Shown here piece after piece: positions 8,079 to 16,102 of a stretch of 29,303 nt of DNA. A program made the translations under genes and the position numbers. The notes under the pieces are model-generated. The model ran no database searches and had not been told where the DNA came from. It worked only from the letters and a program-made list of their open reading frames with translations. The DNA is taken from contig DASPJL010000116.1 of assembly GCA_035628645.1 (NCBI GenBank), positions 1-29,303 of the forward strand, in the 5' to 3' direction. The stretch comes from DASPJL01 sp035628645 (GTDB lineage Bacteria > Bacteroidota > Bacteroidia > Cytophagales > Cyclobacteriaceae). Numbering within the stretch: position 1 is the stretch's first letter; each line of letters starts with the position of its first letter.

Positions 8079-9404
8079 TTATTTATTTTCCGCATCCTCC
8101 TTCTGAGGGTTTTGAGGTGTCAATATTTTAACCAATACAGATTCAACTGCATTCTGCGACTTTTTAAGAATACCAATTTCAAAGTTTTCTAACTTAATTT
8201 TTTCATGTAATTCAGGGATTCCGCCATGAATAAAATTAATGAATCCATTTACCGTATCATATTCTTCGCTTTCCGGCAATGGAATACGTAAAAATTTGTT
8301 TACGTCTATGATAGAGCTTAGAGAATTGACAATATATTCATTTTCATTTTTCTTTATTACTATGGATGCCTCTTCATCATATTCGTCCTGAATTTCTCCT
8401 ACAAGTTCTTCAATGATGTCCTCCATGGTAACAATGCCGGCGGTGCCGCCAAATTCGTCAAGCACAACAGCGAGGTGATTATGTTTTCTTTGAAATTCCT
8501 TTAGAACCTCATGTATAGGTTTCCGTTCCGTAATAAAATAGGCGGATCTTATTAAACTTTTAATGTCAACCTTTTCTTTGCTTTTTATAAGTTTTAATAA
8601 ATCCTTTGCATATAAAATGCCCACGATGTTATCAATAGATTCCTTAAAAACGGGAAGCCTTGAATATCCTTCTTCCATTATTTTATCCATTATTGCATCC
8701 AGCGGATCATCAATATCAATTGCAACCACACGCGTCCGTGGAATCATTATTTGTTCTGCAACCTTATCATCAAACTTAAAAACATTTTCAAGCAATTCAT
8801 GTTCTGATGAATTAATTGCCCCGCTTTTTTTGCTTTCATTCAGTAGGATTCTTATTTCTTCTTCATTATGGGAGTCTTGCTCATGGATCAATGGAACTCC
8901 AAAAAGTTTTAAAATTAAATTAGCGAAGCCATTTAAAACAAAGATCAACGGCCTGAAAATAAAATTGAAAGCTTGTAAAGGGATGGAAACTGCAAGGGTT
9001 GTACTTTCTGCGTATCTAATGGCTATGCTTTTAGGCGCCAATTCCCCAAAAACGATATGAAGAACGGTAATTAAAGAAAAGGCAATTACAAATGAAAATT
9101 GATGAATGTACTCAGGTGAAAAAGAATACCCCATCCAGTTCAATAAATTGATTATGATCTCTGATACCACACTTTCTCCAACCCAGCCTAATAACAGACT
9201 GGCAATAGTGATTCCCAATTGTGTGGCTGATAAATAAGCATCTAAATTTTTAACAATATTCAAAGATCTTTTTGCCAGCATATTCCCGGCTACCGCCCTT
9301 AATTCTATTTGAGAGGCTCTAACTTTAACAATAGCAAATTCAGCAGCAACAAAAAATCCGTTTAAAAGAACCAGGAAAATGGTAAATAAAATGTTTAAAA
9401 GCAT
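8079..9404 (-). CDS. CNNM/DUF21-CBS-CorC_HlyC membrane protein (hemolysin-family)
   Basis: This 441-residue integral membrane protein has the architecture of bacterial CNNM-type transporters, often annotated as hemolysins or as CorC/YfjD-like proteins. An N-terminal DUF21/CNNM domain spans about residues 1-190, with several membrane helices and 'LNGFFVAAEFAIVKVRASQIE'. A pair of CBS domains follows (about 205-330: 'MIPRTRVVAIDIDDP', 'YSRLPVFKESIDNIVGILY' and 'LAVVLDEFGGTAGIVTMEDIIEE' in pieces). The C-terminal CorC_HlyC domain covers about 345-425. The family is linked to magnesium or cobalt efflux, and cytolysis has little direct support. The gene appears to be alone, with about 515 non-coding bases upstream. 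Confidence 0.93.
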   Translation of the reverse strand: MLLNILFTIFLVLLNGFFVAAEFAIVKVRASQIELRAVAGNMLAKRSLNIVKNLDAYLSATQLGITIASLLLGWVGESVVSEIIINLLNWMGYSFSPEYIHQFSFVIAFSLITVLHIVFGELAPKSIAIRYAESTTLAVSIPLQAFNFIFRPLIFVLNGFANLILKLFGVPLIHEQDSHNEEEIRILLNESKKSGAINSSEHELLENVFKFDDKVAEQIMIPRTRVVAIDIDDPLDAIMDKIMEEGYSRLPVFKESIDNIVGILYAKDLLKLIKSKEKVDIKSLIRSAYFITERKPIHEVLKEFQRKHNHLAVVLDEFGGTAGIVTMEDIIEELVGEIQDEYDEEASIVIKKNENEYIVNSLSSIIDVNKFLRIPLPESEEYDTVNGFINFIHGGIPELHEKIKLENFEIGILKKSQNAVESVLVKILTPQNPQKEDAENK

Positions 9405-9766
9405 AGTTTAGGAGTTATTTCAACTCAGTCAGCTTAGTTTTATATGAATAGATCACAAAACTTAATATAATTTTATAGAATTAAAAATAATGTTCCTTCT
9501 CCGACAAATTTACACTAAGGTCAAATTTTCCTTTCTCCAATAACTGGAATACATCTCTTTTTTTACGAATCTCCTTAAAAATGTTTACTCTGCCCCGGAT
9601 AACTTATCTGTAAAATACTGCTACAAAACTTGCTATATAACAGCTTTTCAATTTGCAACCCGATCTTTTTAAATAACCTTTTTAAAAAGTCGTAGAAAAC
9701 ATACCATCTGAGAAAAGGTTCAATAATATATAAGAAAAAGAAAAGAAAGAAGTGCAGTAATTAAAA

Positions 9767-9845
9767 GTAATTCATTTTAGCGGCTGGAGTAAAAATAAAG
9801 ATGCCAGAAAGATTCTGGCATTTTTATAAACCTAAAATGAATTAC
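9767..9845. repeat. Nested palindrome: 14-bp outer inverted repeat around a terminator hairpin
   Basis: The outer arms GTAATTCATTTTAG (9767-9780) and CTAAAATGAATTAC (9832-9845) are perfect reverse complements. They enclose 51 bases that contain a second hairpin with arms at 9801-9809 and 9813-9821. The whole 79-base unit could fold as one long two-part hairpin. Confidence 0.75.
9795..9827. terminator. Bidirectional terminator-like hairpin
   Basis: The arms ATGCCAGAA and TTCTGGCAT pair over 9 bp with an AGA loop. Flanking A- and T-runs extend the stem and give a T-tract on both strands. It lies about 95 bases after the stop of the YfiR-like gene on the minus strand. Confidence 0.65.
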
Positions 9846-9920
9846 AACTAATATTATCTTTAAAAAATTAATATTCTTATGTCTGATCCAGAAAGGGATA
9901 ATATTGTTTTTGGAAGATGA

Positions 9921-10421
9921 TTACCTCAAAGCCAAACTTACCAAACCACCACTTACCTGTAATCCTCCTTTATTAAGCGCATCCTGATTTATTTTGAACC
10001 TAAGCTTTGCCTCTATAGTAACAAAACTTATTCCCGCACCTTCATCTGACAAGTCATTTTCTGTTACAACCAATACATCTTTGCTATTGATGGTGCTTAT
10101 TACAGAAGCAAGCTCTCTCGATTTATGGTTAGGAACATAAAGAAGCTGACATTGTGTTGCCTCTTCAGCCGAAGTTATTAGCACCACTTGTATGGCTTTT
10201 CCTCCAACCATCTTTCCTTTTAAAGTTGTTTCTAACTCATTGAATATTTGCGATTTTCCTAAGACTCCAATTTTAAAAACATCAGGAGTAGAAGGCCATT
10301 TAATGTGCTTTGTGAAATTATAGATAAATAAAGACTGTGCTTTGTAGCTCGAGATTTGCCCAAACGAATTCTGAAAAGAAAGGAGAAAAATAAAGCCGAT
10401 TAAAAATCCTGTTTTTTTCAT
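9921..10421 (-). CDS. YfiR family protein (DUF4154), periplasmic
   Basis: This 166-residue protein has a clear signal peptide (about residues 1-21, ending NSFG). The mature part carries YfiR/DUF4154 family features: 'YKAQSLFIYNFTKHIKWP', 'FKIGVLGKSQIFNEL', 'GISFVTIEAKLRFKIN' and the C-terminal 'GGLQVSGGLVSLAL'. In Pseudomonas, YfiR is a periplasmic inhibitor of the diguanylate cyclase YfiN. No cyclase is present here, so the partner must differ. Bacteroidota members of this family often stand next to membrane sensors, and this gene is divergent from a large propeller sensor, about 520 bases apart. A functional link to that sensor is inference. The conserved cysteines of Pseudomonas YfiR are not present apart from a single Cys in 'TQCQLLY'. 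Confidence 0.87.
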   Translation of the reverse strand: MKKTGFLIGFIFLLSFQNSFGQISSYKAQSLFIYNFTKHIKWPSTPDVFKIGVLGKSQIFNELETTLKGKMVGGKAIQVVLITSAEEATQCQLLYVPNHKSRELASVISTINSKDVLVVTENDLSDEGAGISFVTIEAKLRFKINQDALNKGGLQVSGGLVSLALR

Positions 10422-10940
10422 AGTTGTAAGTTTTTTTGAAATTATAAAACTGTTTGTTATTCTTTAATACAATTTAAACTGGGCAAAATAATACTATAAC
10501 CGTGCACGTATCATAAAACACTGATTATCAGTCATTTTAAAAAATTTCATTGGTTGACCAATTCCCGTATTGGGACCTGGAGTATAGTTTTGGGACTTCT
10601 CTTAATGAATATTTAAATATGCTATTGCACAAAAACCATATTTAATATTTGAGTTTTGGAATGAAGTGATGTAATATTCATTAATTTAAAAATCGTCTAC
10701 ATTAAGAGTATTATTAATTGCCAGAATTTCCAACCTTCCTGCAAAACGAGAAGTAGCTAAGGAGATGAAAAGAATTTAAGCGCCACTGAAAAGAAAACTT
10801 ATGTTTCTTTAAATAATTCAATTTTCATAGCCAAAATACATCTCACGATTAGCCGGGCAGTGAAAATAATGCTATTTGTTTAAAAAATTTCCTACATTGC
10901 TCCTTTAGCCAGCTATTAATATTGATTTTTAATTAACCCA
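10422..10940. other. Divergent regulatory region between the YfiR-like and propeller-sensor genes
   Basis: About 519 bases lack a credible gene. A cluster of symmetric sequence lies at 10550-10596. It includes TTGGTTGACCAA, TCCC-GTAT(T)-GGGA, and two copies of TTGGGAC (10570-10576 and 10590-10596) exactly 20 bases apart. An 8-bp palindrome CGTGCACG lies at 10501-10508. These are plausible protein-binding sites, but no factor can be named. No exact TAnnTTTG promoter element was found for either gene. Confidence 0.4.
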
Positions 10941-13900
10941 ATGCCAGCAATATTCTCCAAGTATTTTTTTTATTTTTTACTCAATCTGGTGTTTTTATTT
11001 TCTGTAGATGCCTACGCTCAGGTTTATAATTTTAAAAACTATACTGTAGATTCAGGATTTCCGGCAGCTCAACCGATAGAGGTTTTTCAGGATGACAAAG
11101 GCTTTCTGTGGATTTGTACTTTAGGTGAGGGACTTACCCGCTTTGACGGGGTTAATTACAAACATTATAACTATAAAGATAGCCTGATAAGTAACGAAGT
11201 AAGAGCTATTGTGCAAGATAATAATGGTGTATTCTGGATAGGAACAGAAGAGGGGCTTAGCAAATTCAATGGCTCCAGTTTCGAAACAATTAAGAATAAG
11301 CTCTTTGAACATGTCAGTATCAGAGACATTCTAATTGATAAAAAGGGGAAACTTTGGATAGGGACGTATGGTAATGGTTTGATCACTTACGACCACAAAG
11401 TGTTTACCCAATTTGAGGAAAAAGATGGACTCCTTGATAAGAAAATCTCATCTATAGCCGAGGATAAAAAAGGAAATATCTGGCTTGGAACCATTACAGG
11501 AGGGTTATTTAAATATGATGGCACAGCATTTACCCAATATACCATAGCGAATGGCTTATCCAATAATACCGTCAGATCGGTAATAGCAGATAAAGATAAC
11601 AGAATTTGGATAGGCACAGATAATGGCCTGACAAAATTCGAAAATGAGGAGTTTACTATTTACAGAACGCCTGAGGGACTGATCCATAACCTTGTTTATG
11701 ACGTGTGTGAAGACAAATTGGGCAACATCTGGATAGGTACTTTAGGAGGAATCAGCAAATTCGATAATCAAAAGTTTAAAAGCTTTACTACTGCCCAGGG
11801 CTTAACCAGCAATCTGGTATATAATCTGTTTATTGACAAGGAAGGCAATATGTGGATTGGAACAGATCTACCAGGGATAACAGTGTTGGGCGTTCATCAA
11901 ATATCCTACTACACGCAAAAAACAGGTTTAAGTAATAACTCTGTTTATGGAATCACTCAGGATAACAATGGAAACTTTTGGTTTGCTACTTATGGTGGTG
12001 CAAATATTTATAATGGAGAAAAATTCGAGATTATAAATGAAACTGCGCTATCACCAACAAGCAACCTCTTATCTGTTTCCAAAGATCGGGAAGGAGTGAT
12101 CTGGTTTACCGGAACGGAAGGAGTGATAAAGTTTGACGGAAAAGATTTTAAAAAGCTTGACTATTCATTTTCAAACAATCCAATATTCAGTTTAAGAAAA
12201 AACATCTCAGGGGAAACCTGGTTTGGATCTAAAGGCTTAATAAGGTATGACGGTCAAAAGACATTCAAAAAATTTGATTTTAAAAATTCCACAGAAAGCA
12301 CAATTTTTTCTATCCATGAAGATTCAAGAGGTTATGTGTGGTTGGCCACAGGTGGACAAGGCGCTATTGTTTTTGATGGGGAAAACTTTTCCACAATCGA
12401 TTCTTTAAACGGATTACCTTCCAGTACTATTACATCAATAGCAGAAGACAAACAAGGAAATATATGGCTTGGAACGGATGGAAAAGGTGTATGTAAATTG
12501 CAATATCAAAATAAAGGCTTTGATGTTGAGCAAGTTTTTGACACGAGAGTGGGCCTAATTCATAACGCGGTCCAGGCTTTGATTTTTGATAACACCGGGC
12601 ACCTATGGGTTGGTACCAAAAACGGGATCTGCGAAATTGATGTTCCTGAGTATAATCAAAGTAAAAGGAAAATAATAACAAATTTTGGCAGAGATGAAGG
12701 CTTCATAAGTGTGGAATGTAACCAAAATGCTGTTTTTAAGGATAAGGAAGGGTTTCTGTGGTTTGGCACAGAAGGAGGAGCGATAAGATTTAACCCCGCC
12801 ACAGAGCCTCTATATAATAAGTCATTGCGAACCTATATTTCAAATGTCAGGCTTTTCTATGAAGACGTAGACTGGGGTAAATATAGCAGCAAGCTTACAC
12901 CTTATTTTAACTTACCTACAGATCTAAAACTCTCCCATGATAATAATTATTTGACTTTTGATTTTATAGGAATTCATTTTTCAAATCCCAATAAAGTCAG
13001 GTATCAGTTTAGGCTCACTCCTGCGGACGAAGAGTGGCTGCCTGTTACCAATAAGAATGACGCTACCTATAGCAATCTAAGCCCCGGCAAATATACATTT
13101 GAAGTCAGGGCTACAACCAACGGTTCCTGGATCAGTCCTACAGTTTCTTTTGACTTTTCCATCGAAAAGCCTTTCTGGAAAACATGGTGGTTTTTTTCAC
13201 TAATGATACTAATGGCAATAGGCCTTATATATGGATATATCTCAAGTCATACCCGCACGTTAAAAGTAATTCAAAAAGACCTTGAGGTAAAAGTGCAACA
13301 GAGGACCTACCAGTTAGAGGAACAGAATAACAAACTACAGGATGCTTATAAAATTATTGAAGAAAAGAACTCTGAAATTACCGACAGCATTCGTTACGCC
13401 AAAAACATTCAAGAGGCTATACTCCCTCCAATGCACTTACTAAAGAATTTCCTTCCTGATTCTTTTGTGTTTTTTATGCCTAAAGACATTGTTAGCGGCG
13501 ACTTTTACTGGCTAGCCCAAACTGAGACCAAGGTGGTCGTAGCCGCAGTAGACTGCACTGGTCATGGGGTTCCTGGAGCATTTATGTCATTTGTAGGTTT
13601 TAATCTTCTAAACCAAATTGTAAATCAGTCAGGCATTACTACACCTTCTGAAATTTTAAACAATCTGAATATTTCCTTAAATGAAAGCTTAAGAAATACC
13701 CTAAAACGATCTGACATTAAAGATGGAATGGACATAGCCATTTGTACCATTGACATTAAGGACAAATTGGCGGAGTTTTCCGGTGCTTATAATCCATTGT
13801 ACCATATCAGGGACAAACATTTAACCATCTTTCCTGCAGACCGGTTTCCGGTTGGCTCCTTTATGGAAATGTCTCATAAGAAGTTCACAAACCATACTAT

Positions 13901-14129
13901 TCAGTTACTTCCCGGAGATTCTGTTTATATTTTCACAGATGGATTTGCAGATCAGTTTGGTGGACCCGACGATAAAAAATTCATGTATTCCAGATTCAGA
14001 AATCTTCTCGTCAATATACAAGATCTAAATATGACAGAGCAGAAACTTGTTCTTTACAAAGAATTCCAAAACTGGAAAGGGATAAATGAACAGGTTGATG
14101 ATATCCTGGTAATCGGAATTAGGGTATAA
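10941..14129 (+). CDS. Propeller-domain sensor with SpoIIE/PP2C phosphatase output
   Basis: This 1062-residue membrane receptor has a signal peptide (about residues 1-26). Next come about 14 propeller repeats of the form D-x-x-G-x-x-W-x-G-T-x-x-G (about residues 45-640), which should form two seven-bladed beta-propellers. A Y_Y_Y domain (about 690-755) and one membrane helix ('WWFFSLMILMAIGLIYGYI', near 757-775) follow, then a coiled coil to about residue 830 with 'DSIRYAKNIQEAILPP'. The C-terminal SpoIIE-type PP2C phosphatase has metal-binding acidic residues in 'IVSGDFYW', 'AAVDCTGHGVPGAFMS' and 'YIFTDGFADQFGG'. The outer half resembles hybrid two-component sensors for polysaccharides, but the output is a Ser/Thr phosphatase and no histidine kinase domain is present. 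The likely target would be an anti-anti-sigma-like phosphoprotein, none of which is encoded nearby. Confidence 0.93.
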   Translation: MPAIFSKYFFYFLLNLVFLFSVDAYAQVYNFKNYTVDSGFPAAQPIEVFQDDKGFLWICTLGEGLTRFDGVNYKHYNYKDSLISNEVRAIVQDNNGVFWIGTEEGLSKFNGSSFETIKNKLFEHVSIRDILIDKKGKLWIGTYGNGLITYDHKVFTQFEEKDGLLDKKISSIAEDKKGNIWLGTITGGLFKYDGTAFTQYTIANGLSNNTVRSVIADKDNRIWIGTDNGLTKFENEEFTIYRTPEGLIHNLVYDVCEDKLGNIWIGTLGGISKFDNQKFKSFTTAQGLTSNLVYNLFIDKEGNMWIGTDLPGITVLGVHQISYYTQKTGLSNNSVYGITQDNNGNFWFATYGGANIYNGEKFEIINETALSPTSNLLSVSKDREGVIWFTGTEGVIKFDGKDFKKLDYSFSNNPIFSLRKNISGETWFGSKGLIRYDGQKTFKKFDFKNSTESTIFSIHEDSRGYVWLATGGQGAIVFDGENFSTIDSLNGLPSSTITSIAEDKQGNIWLGTDGKGVCKLQYQNKGFDVEQVFDTRVGLIHNAVQALIFDNTGHLWVGTKNGICEIDVPEYNQSKRKIITNFGRDEGFISVECNQNAVFKDKEGFLWFGTEGGAIRFNPATEPLYNKSLRTYISNVRLFYEDVDWGKYSSKLTPYFNLPTDLKLSHDNNYLTFDFIGIHFSNPNKVRYQFRLTPADEEWLPVTNKNDATYSNLSPGKYTFEVRATTNGSWISPTVSFDFSIEKPFWKTWWFFSLMILMAIGLIYGYISSHTRTLKVIQKDLEVKVQQRTYQLEEQNNKLQDAYKIIEEKNSEITDSIRYAKNIQEAILPPMHLLKNFLPDSFVFFMPKDIVSGDFYWLAQTETKVVVAAVDCTGHGVPGAFMSFVGFNLLNQIVNQSGITTPSEILNNLNISLNESLRNTLKRSDIKDGMDIAICTIDIKDKLAEFSGAYNPLYHIRDKHLTIFPADRFPVGSFMEMSHKKFTNHTIQLLPGDSVYIFTDGFADQFGGPDDKKFMYSRFRNLLVNIQDLNMTEQKLVLYKEFQNWKGINEQVDDILVIGIRV

Positions 14130-14465
14130 TATCACGATTCCAATAAACTTTTTAACTTTTTCTCCTTCTCATTACAATTCTTTATTTATAAAGTTCAATT
14201 TTATCTACTTTGATGGCATTGTTATTGCCAATACACCTCCTGTTCTCCAAAAGCATTGAATGGCCTAAGAGAAAGAAATTCATGTTCAACTTTAAAAATA
14301 AATTTCAGCCCAGGGATATCATAATTTGCTTTTAAACATTATATTTAAAAAGCAAATTATTGATAAGAATTAATTAAACTCTTACATGAGCAACTTTCAG
14401 ATACAAACTTATTATTATTTGTTGCGTTTGAAATCTTGCTATTGTTATCTCAAAGCAATTTCATT
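14130..14465. other. Non-coding stretch upstream of the lytic transglycosylase gene
   Basis: About 335 bases lack a credible gene. The only structure seen is a 13-bp perfect inverted repeat at 14321-14360. No clear terminator for the propeller sensor and no exact promoter consensus were found. Confidence 0.5.
14321..14360. repeat. 13-bp perfect inverted repeat upstream of the transglycosylase gene
   Basis: ATAATTTGCTTTT (14321-14333) and AAAAGCAAATTAT (14348-14360) are perfect reverse complements separated by 14 bases. It lies about 105 bases before the ATG. It could be an operator or a weak hairpin. There is no T-run suggesting a strong terminator. Confidence 0.55.
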
Positions 14466-15902
14466 ATGAAGTGTTTATTACAATATCTTTTTTTAGCATT
14501 CTTACTTGTTTTTGCTTGCCAGCCAAAAAAACAACAAACAAAACTCGGAAATGAGTTGTCTACCGATGTTGTAAAAATCGATTTGCAACAAATTAAAAAA
14601 AGAGGCAAGTTAATAGCAGTTACCGAAAGCAATACTACCGGCTATTTTGTGTATAAAGGCCAACCGATGGGTTTTCAATACGAGATGCTTAAGAGGTTAG
14701 CCAATCAATATGATGTAAAGCTGGAAATACTTGTTTGTTCTGATATAGGAACCGGACTTAAAATGCTTGACGAAGGAAAATGTGATATCCTTGCACAAAA
14801 TTTAATCGCAAATAAATCAAGGACGCAAAAAATAACCTTTACTGAACATCATTCTTTGGCAAAACAAGTACTTGTTCAAAGAAAACCAAAAGGATGGCAG
14901 AAGCTAAGCCACGCCAAGGTAGAGAAATTTCTGGTCAAAACGCCTTATGGTTTAATAGATAAAATGGTTCATGTCAAAAAAGGATCATTCTACACGACCA
15001 AACTAAAACATCTATCTGAAGAAATTGGCGGAGATATAAAAATAAAAGAATCATTTTCCGATGACACAACCGAGGATCTTATCCGCAAAGTTGCCAATGG
15101 AGAAATAGACTTTACCGTTGCTGATGAAAATGAAGCTTATGTTTTGTCTAAATATTATTCAAATCTTGACGTAACAACCTCTTTAAGTTTACCTCAGAGA
15201 ATGGCCTGGGCTGTCAGGAAAAACGCTCCTGATCTTTTGCAATCCACTAATTCATGGTTAAAGAAAATTAAAAGGACAAATGAATATTTCGCGGTTTTCG
15301 ATAAGTATTACAGAAGTTCTAAATCGTATGCACGAAGGGTAAACAGCCCTTACTTTTCACATAATAACCGGTTATCAAAATATGATAATCTTATAAAGAA
15401 AAATGCCCAAAAATTAAATTGGGACTGGAGACTTCTGGCTTCATTAGTATATCAGGAGTCAAAATTTGACCCAATGGCACAGTCGCATGTTGGCGCTATG
15501 GGGCTTATGCAATTGATGCCCGCAACTGCTGAAAGGTTTGGAGCGACGGACGTAACCATTGCTGAACAAAGCATAGCCGCTGGAACATCTTACCTCATTT
15601 ATCTTGATAAATTTTGGAAAAAAAGAATTCCTGATAATAAAGAAAGAGTAAAATTCATTTTGGCATCATATAATGCAGGCCAAGGCCATGTACTTGATGC
15701 ATATAAACTGACGGCCAAATATGAAAAAGATAAGTCGCAGTGGGACGAAAATGTTGCTACGTTCCTCTTACAAAAATCCTATCCTAAATATTATACTGAT
15801 CCTGTTGTAAAATTAGGATACTGCCGGGGGAAAGAACCTGTGAAATATGTAAACGAGGTTTTCCAAAGGTATGAACACTATAAAAACCTTATAAAAGGAT
15901 AA
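14466..15902 (+). CDS. MltF-like membrane-bound lytic murein transglycosylase (lipoprotein)
   Basis: This 478-residue lipoprotein combines a solute-binding-protein-like (SBP_bac_3) domain with a C-terminal lysozyme-like SLT domain, the MltF architecture. From the ATG at 14466 the signal ends in 'LLVFAC', with Cys18 as the lipidated residue. A TTG ten codons further upstream would spoil this signal, so the ATG is preferred. The SBP domain spans about residues 30-275 ('RGKLIAVTESNTTGYFVYKG', 'DILAQNLIANKSR'). In the SLT domain 'LVYQESKFDPMAQS' carries the catalytic Glu331, followed by 'GAMGLMQLMPATA' and 'ASYNAGQGHVLDA'. Such enzymes cleave peptidoglycan with 1,6-anhydro ring formation, and the SBP part senses cell-wall fragments. 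A strong terminator follows the gene directly. Confidence 0.93.
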   Translation: MKCLLQYLFLAFLLVFACQPKKQQTKLGNELSTDVVKIDLQQIKKRGKLIAVTESNTTGYFVYKGQPMGFQYEMLKRLANQYDVKLEILVCSDIGTGLKMLDEGKCDILAQNLIANKSRTQKITFTEHHSLAKQVLVQRKPKGWQKLSHAKVEKFLVKTPYGLIDKMVHVKKGSFYTTKLKHLSEEIGGDIKIKESFSDDTTEDLIRKVANGEIDFTVADENEAYVLSKYYSNLDVTTSLSLPQRMAWAVRKNAPDLLQSTNSWLKKIKRTNEYFAVFDKYYRSSKSYARRVNSPYFSHNNRLSKYDNLIKKNAQKLNWDWRLLASLVYQESKFDPMAQSHVGAMGLMQLMPATAERFGATDVTIAEQSIAAGTSYLIYLDKFWKKRIPDNKERVKFILASYNAGQGHVLDAYKLTAKYEKDKSQWDENVATFLLQKSYPKYYTDPVVKLGYCRGKEPVKYVNEVFQRYEHYKNLIKG

Positions 15903-15920
15903 CAACACCTTAATACAATA

Positions 15921-15956
15921 AAAGGGGGACGAGGCTAAAACTTCGTCCCCTTTTTT
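15921..15956 (+). terminator. Rho-independent terminator after the transglycosylase gene
   Basis: GGGGACGA (15925-15932) pairs with TCGTCCCC (15943-15950), extended by A/T and wobble pairs on both ends, with a CTAAAA loop and a run of six T. It begins 19 bases after the stop codon. Confidence 0.9.
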
Positions 15957-16102
15957 ATTCTATTAGAAACATTTACTCCTTAATTTCGCGCTGTCAATTA
16001 AAATTTTTACACCATGAAATAGCCATGATTATAAATCACCCAAAGAGGATGAATATCTAATGGCGTATTCCATGTGGCAATTAAAAAACAAACTATATAC
16101 AC

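Larger units (their letters stand above)
9405..9920. other. Non-coding stretch between the CNNM gene and the YfiR-like gene
   Basis: About 515 AT-rich bases hold no credible reading frame. The part near 9405-9530 should carry the promoter of the CNNM gene, although no exact TAnnTTTG element was found. The part near 9767-9845 holds a nested palindrome whose core looks like a bidirectional terminator for the YfiR-like gene. Nothing else was recognised. Confidence 0.6.

Noticed and set aside
8079..9404. Calling the CNNM/CBS protein a hemolysin, and thus part of a toxin theme with the cytolysin-like gene
   Set aside because: The hemolysin label for this family is historical. The domains indicate an ion-transport or ion-sensing membrane protein, and it lies 18 kb from the cytolysin-like gene.
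11000..12800. Repeated GG-ATA-GG and TGG-type DNA motifs suggesting tandem DNA repeats
   Set aside because: They are the codons of the recurring propeller blades (G-x-x-W-x-G-T). The repeats are diverged at DNA level and explained by the protein fold.
14436..14465. An upstream TTG start giving the MltF-like protein ten more residues
   Set aside because: The added residues would precede a perfect lipoprotein signal that begins at the ATG at 14466.
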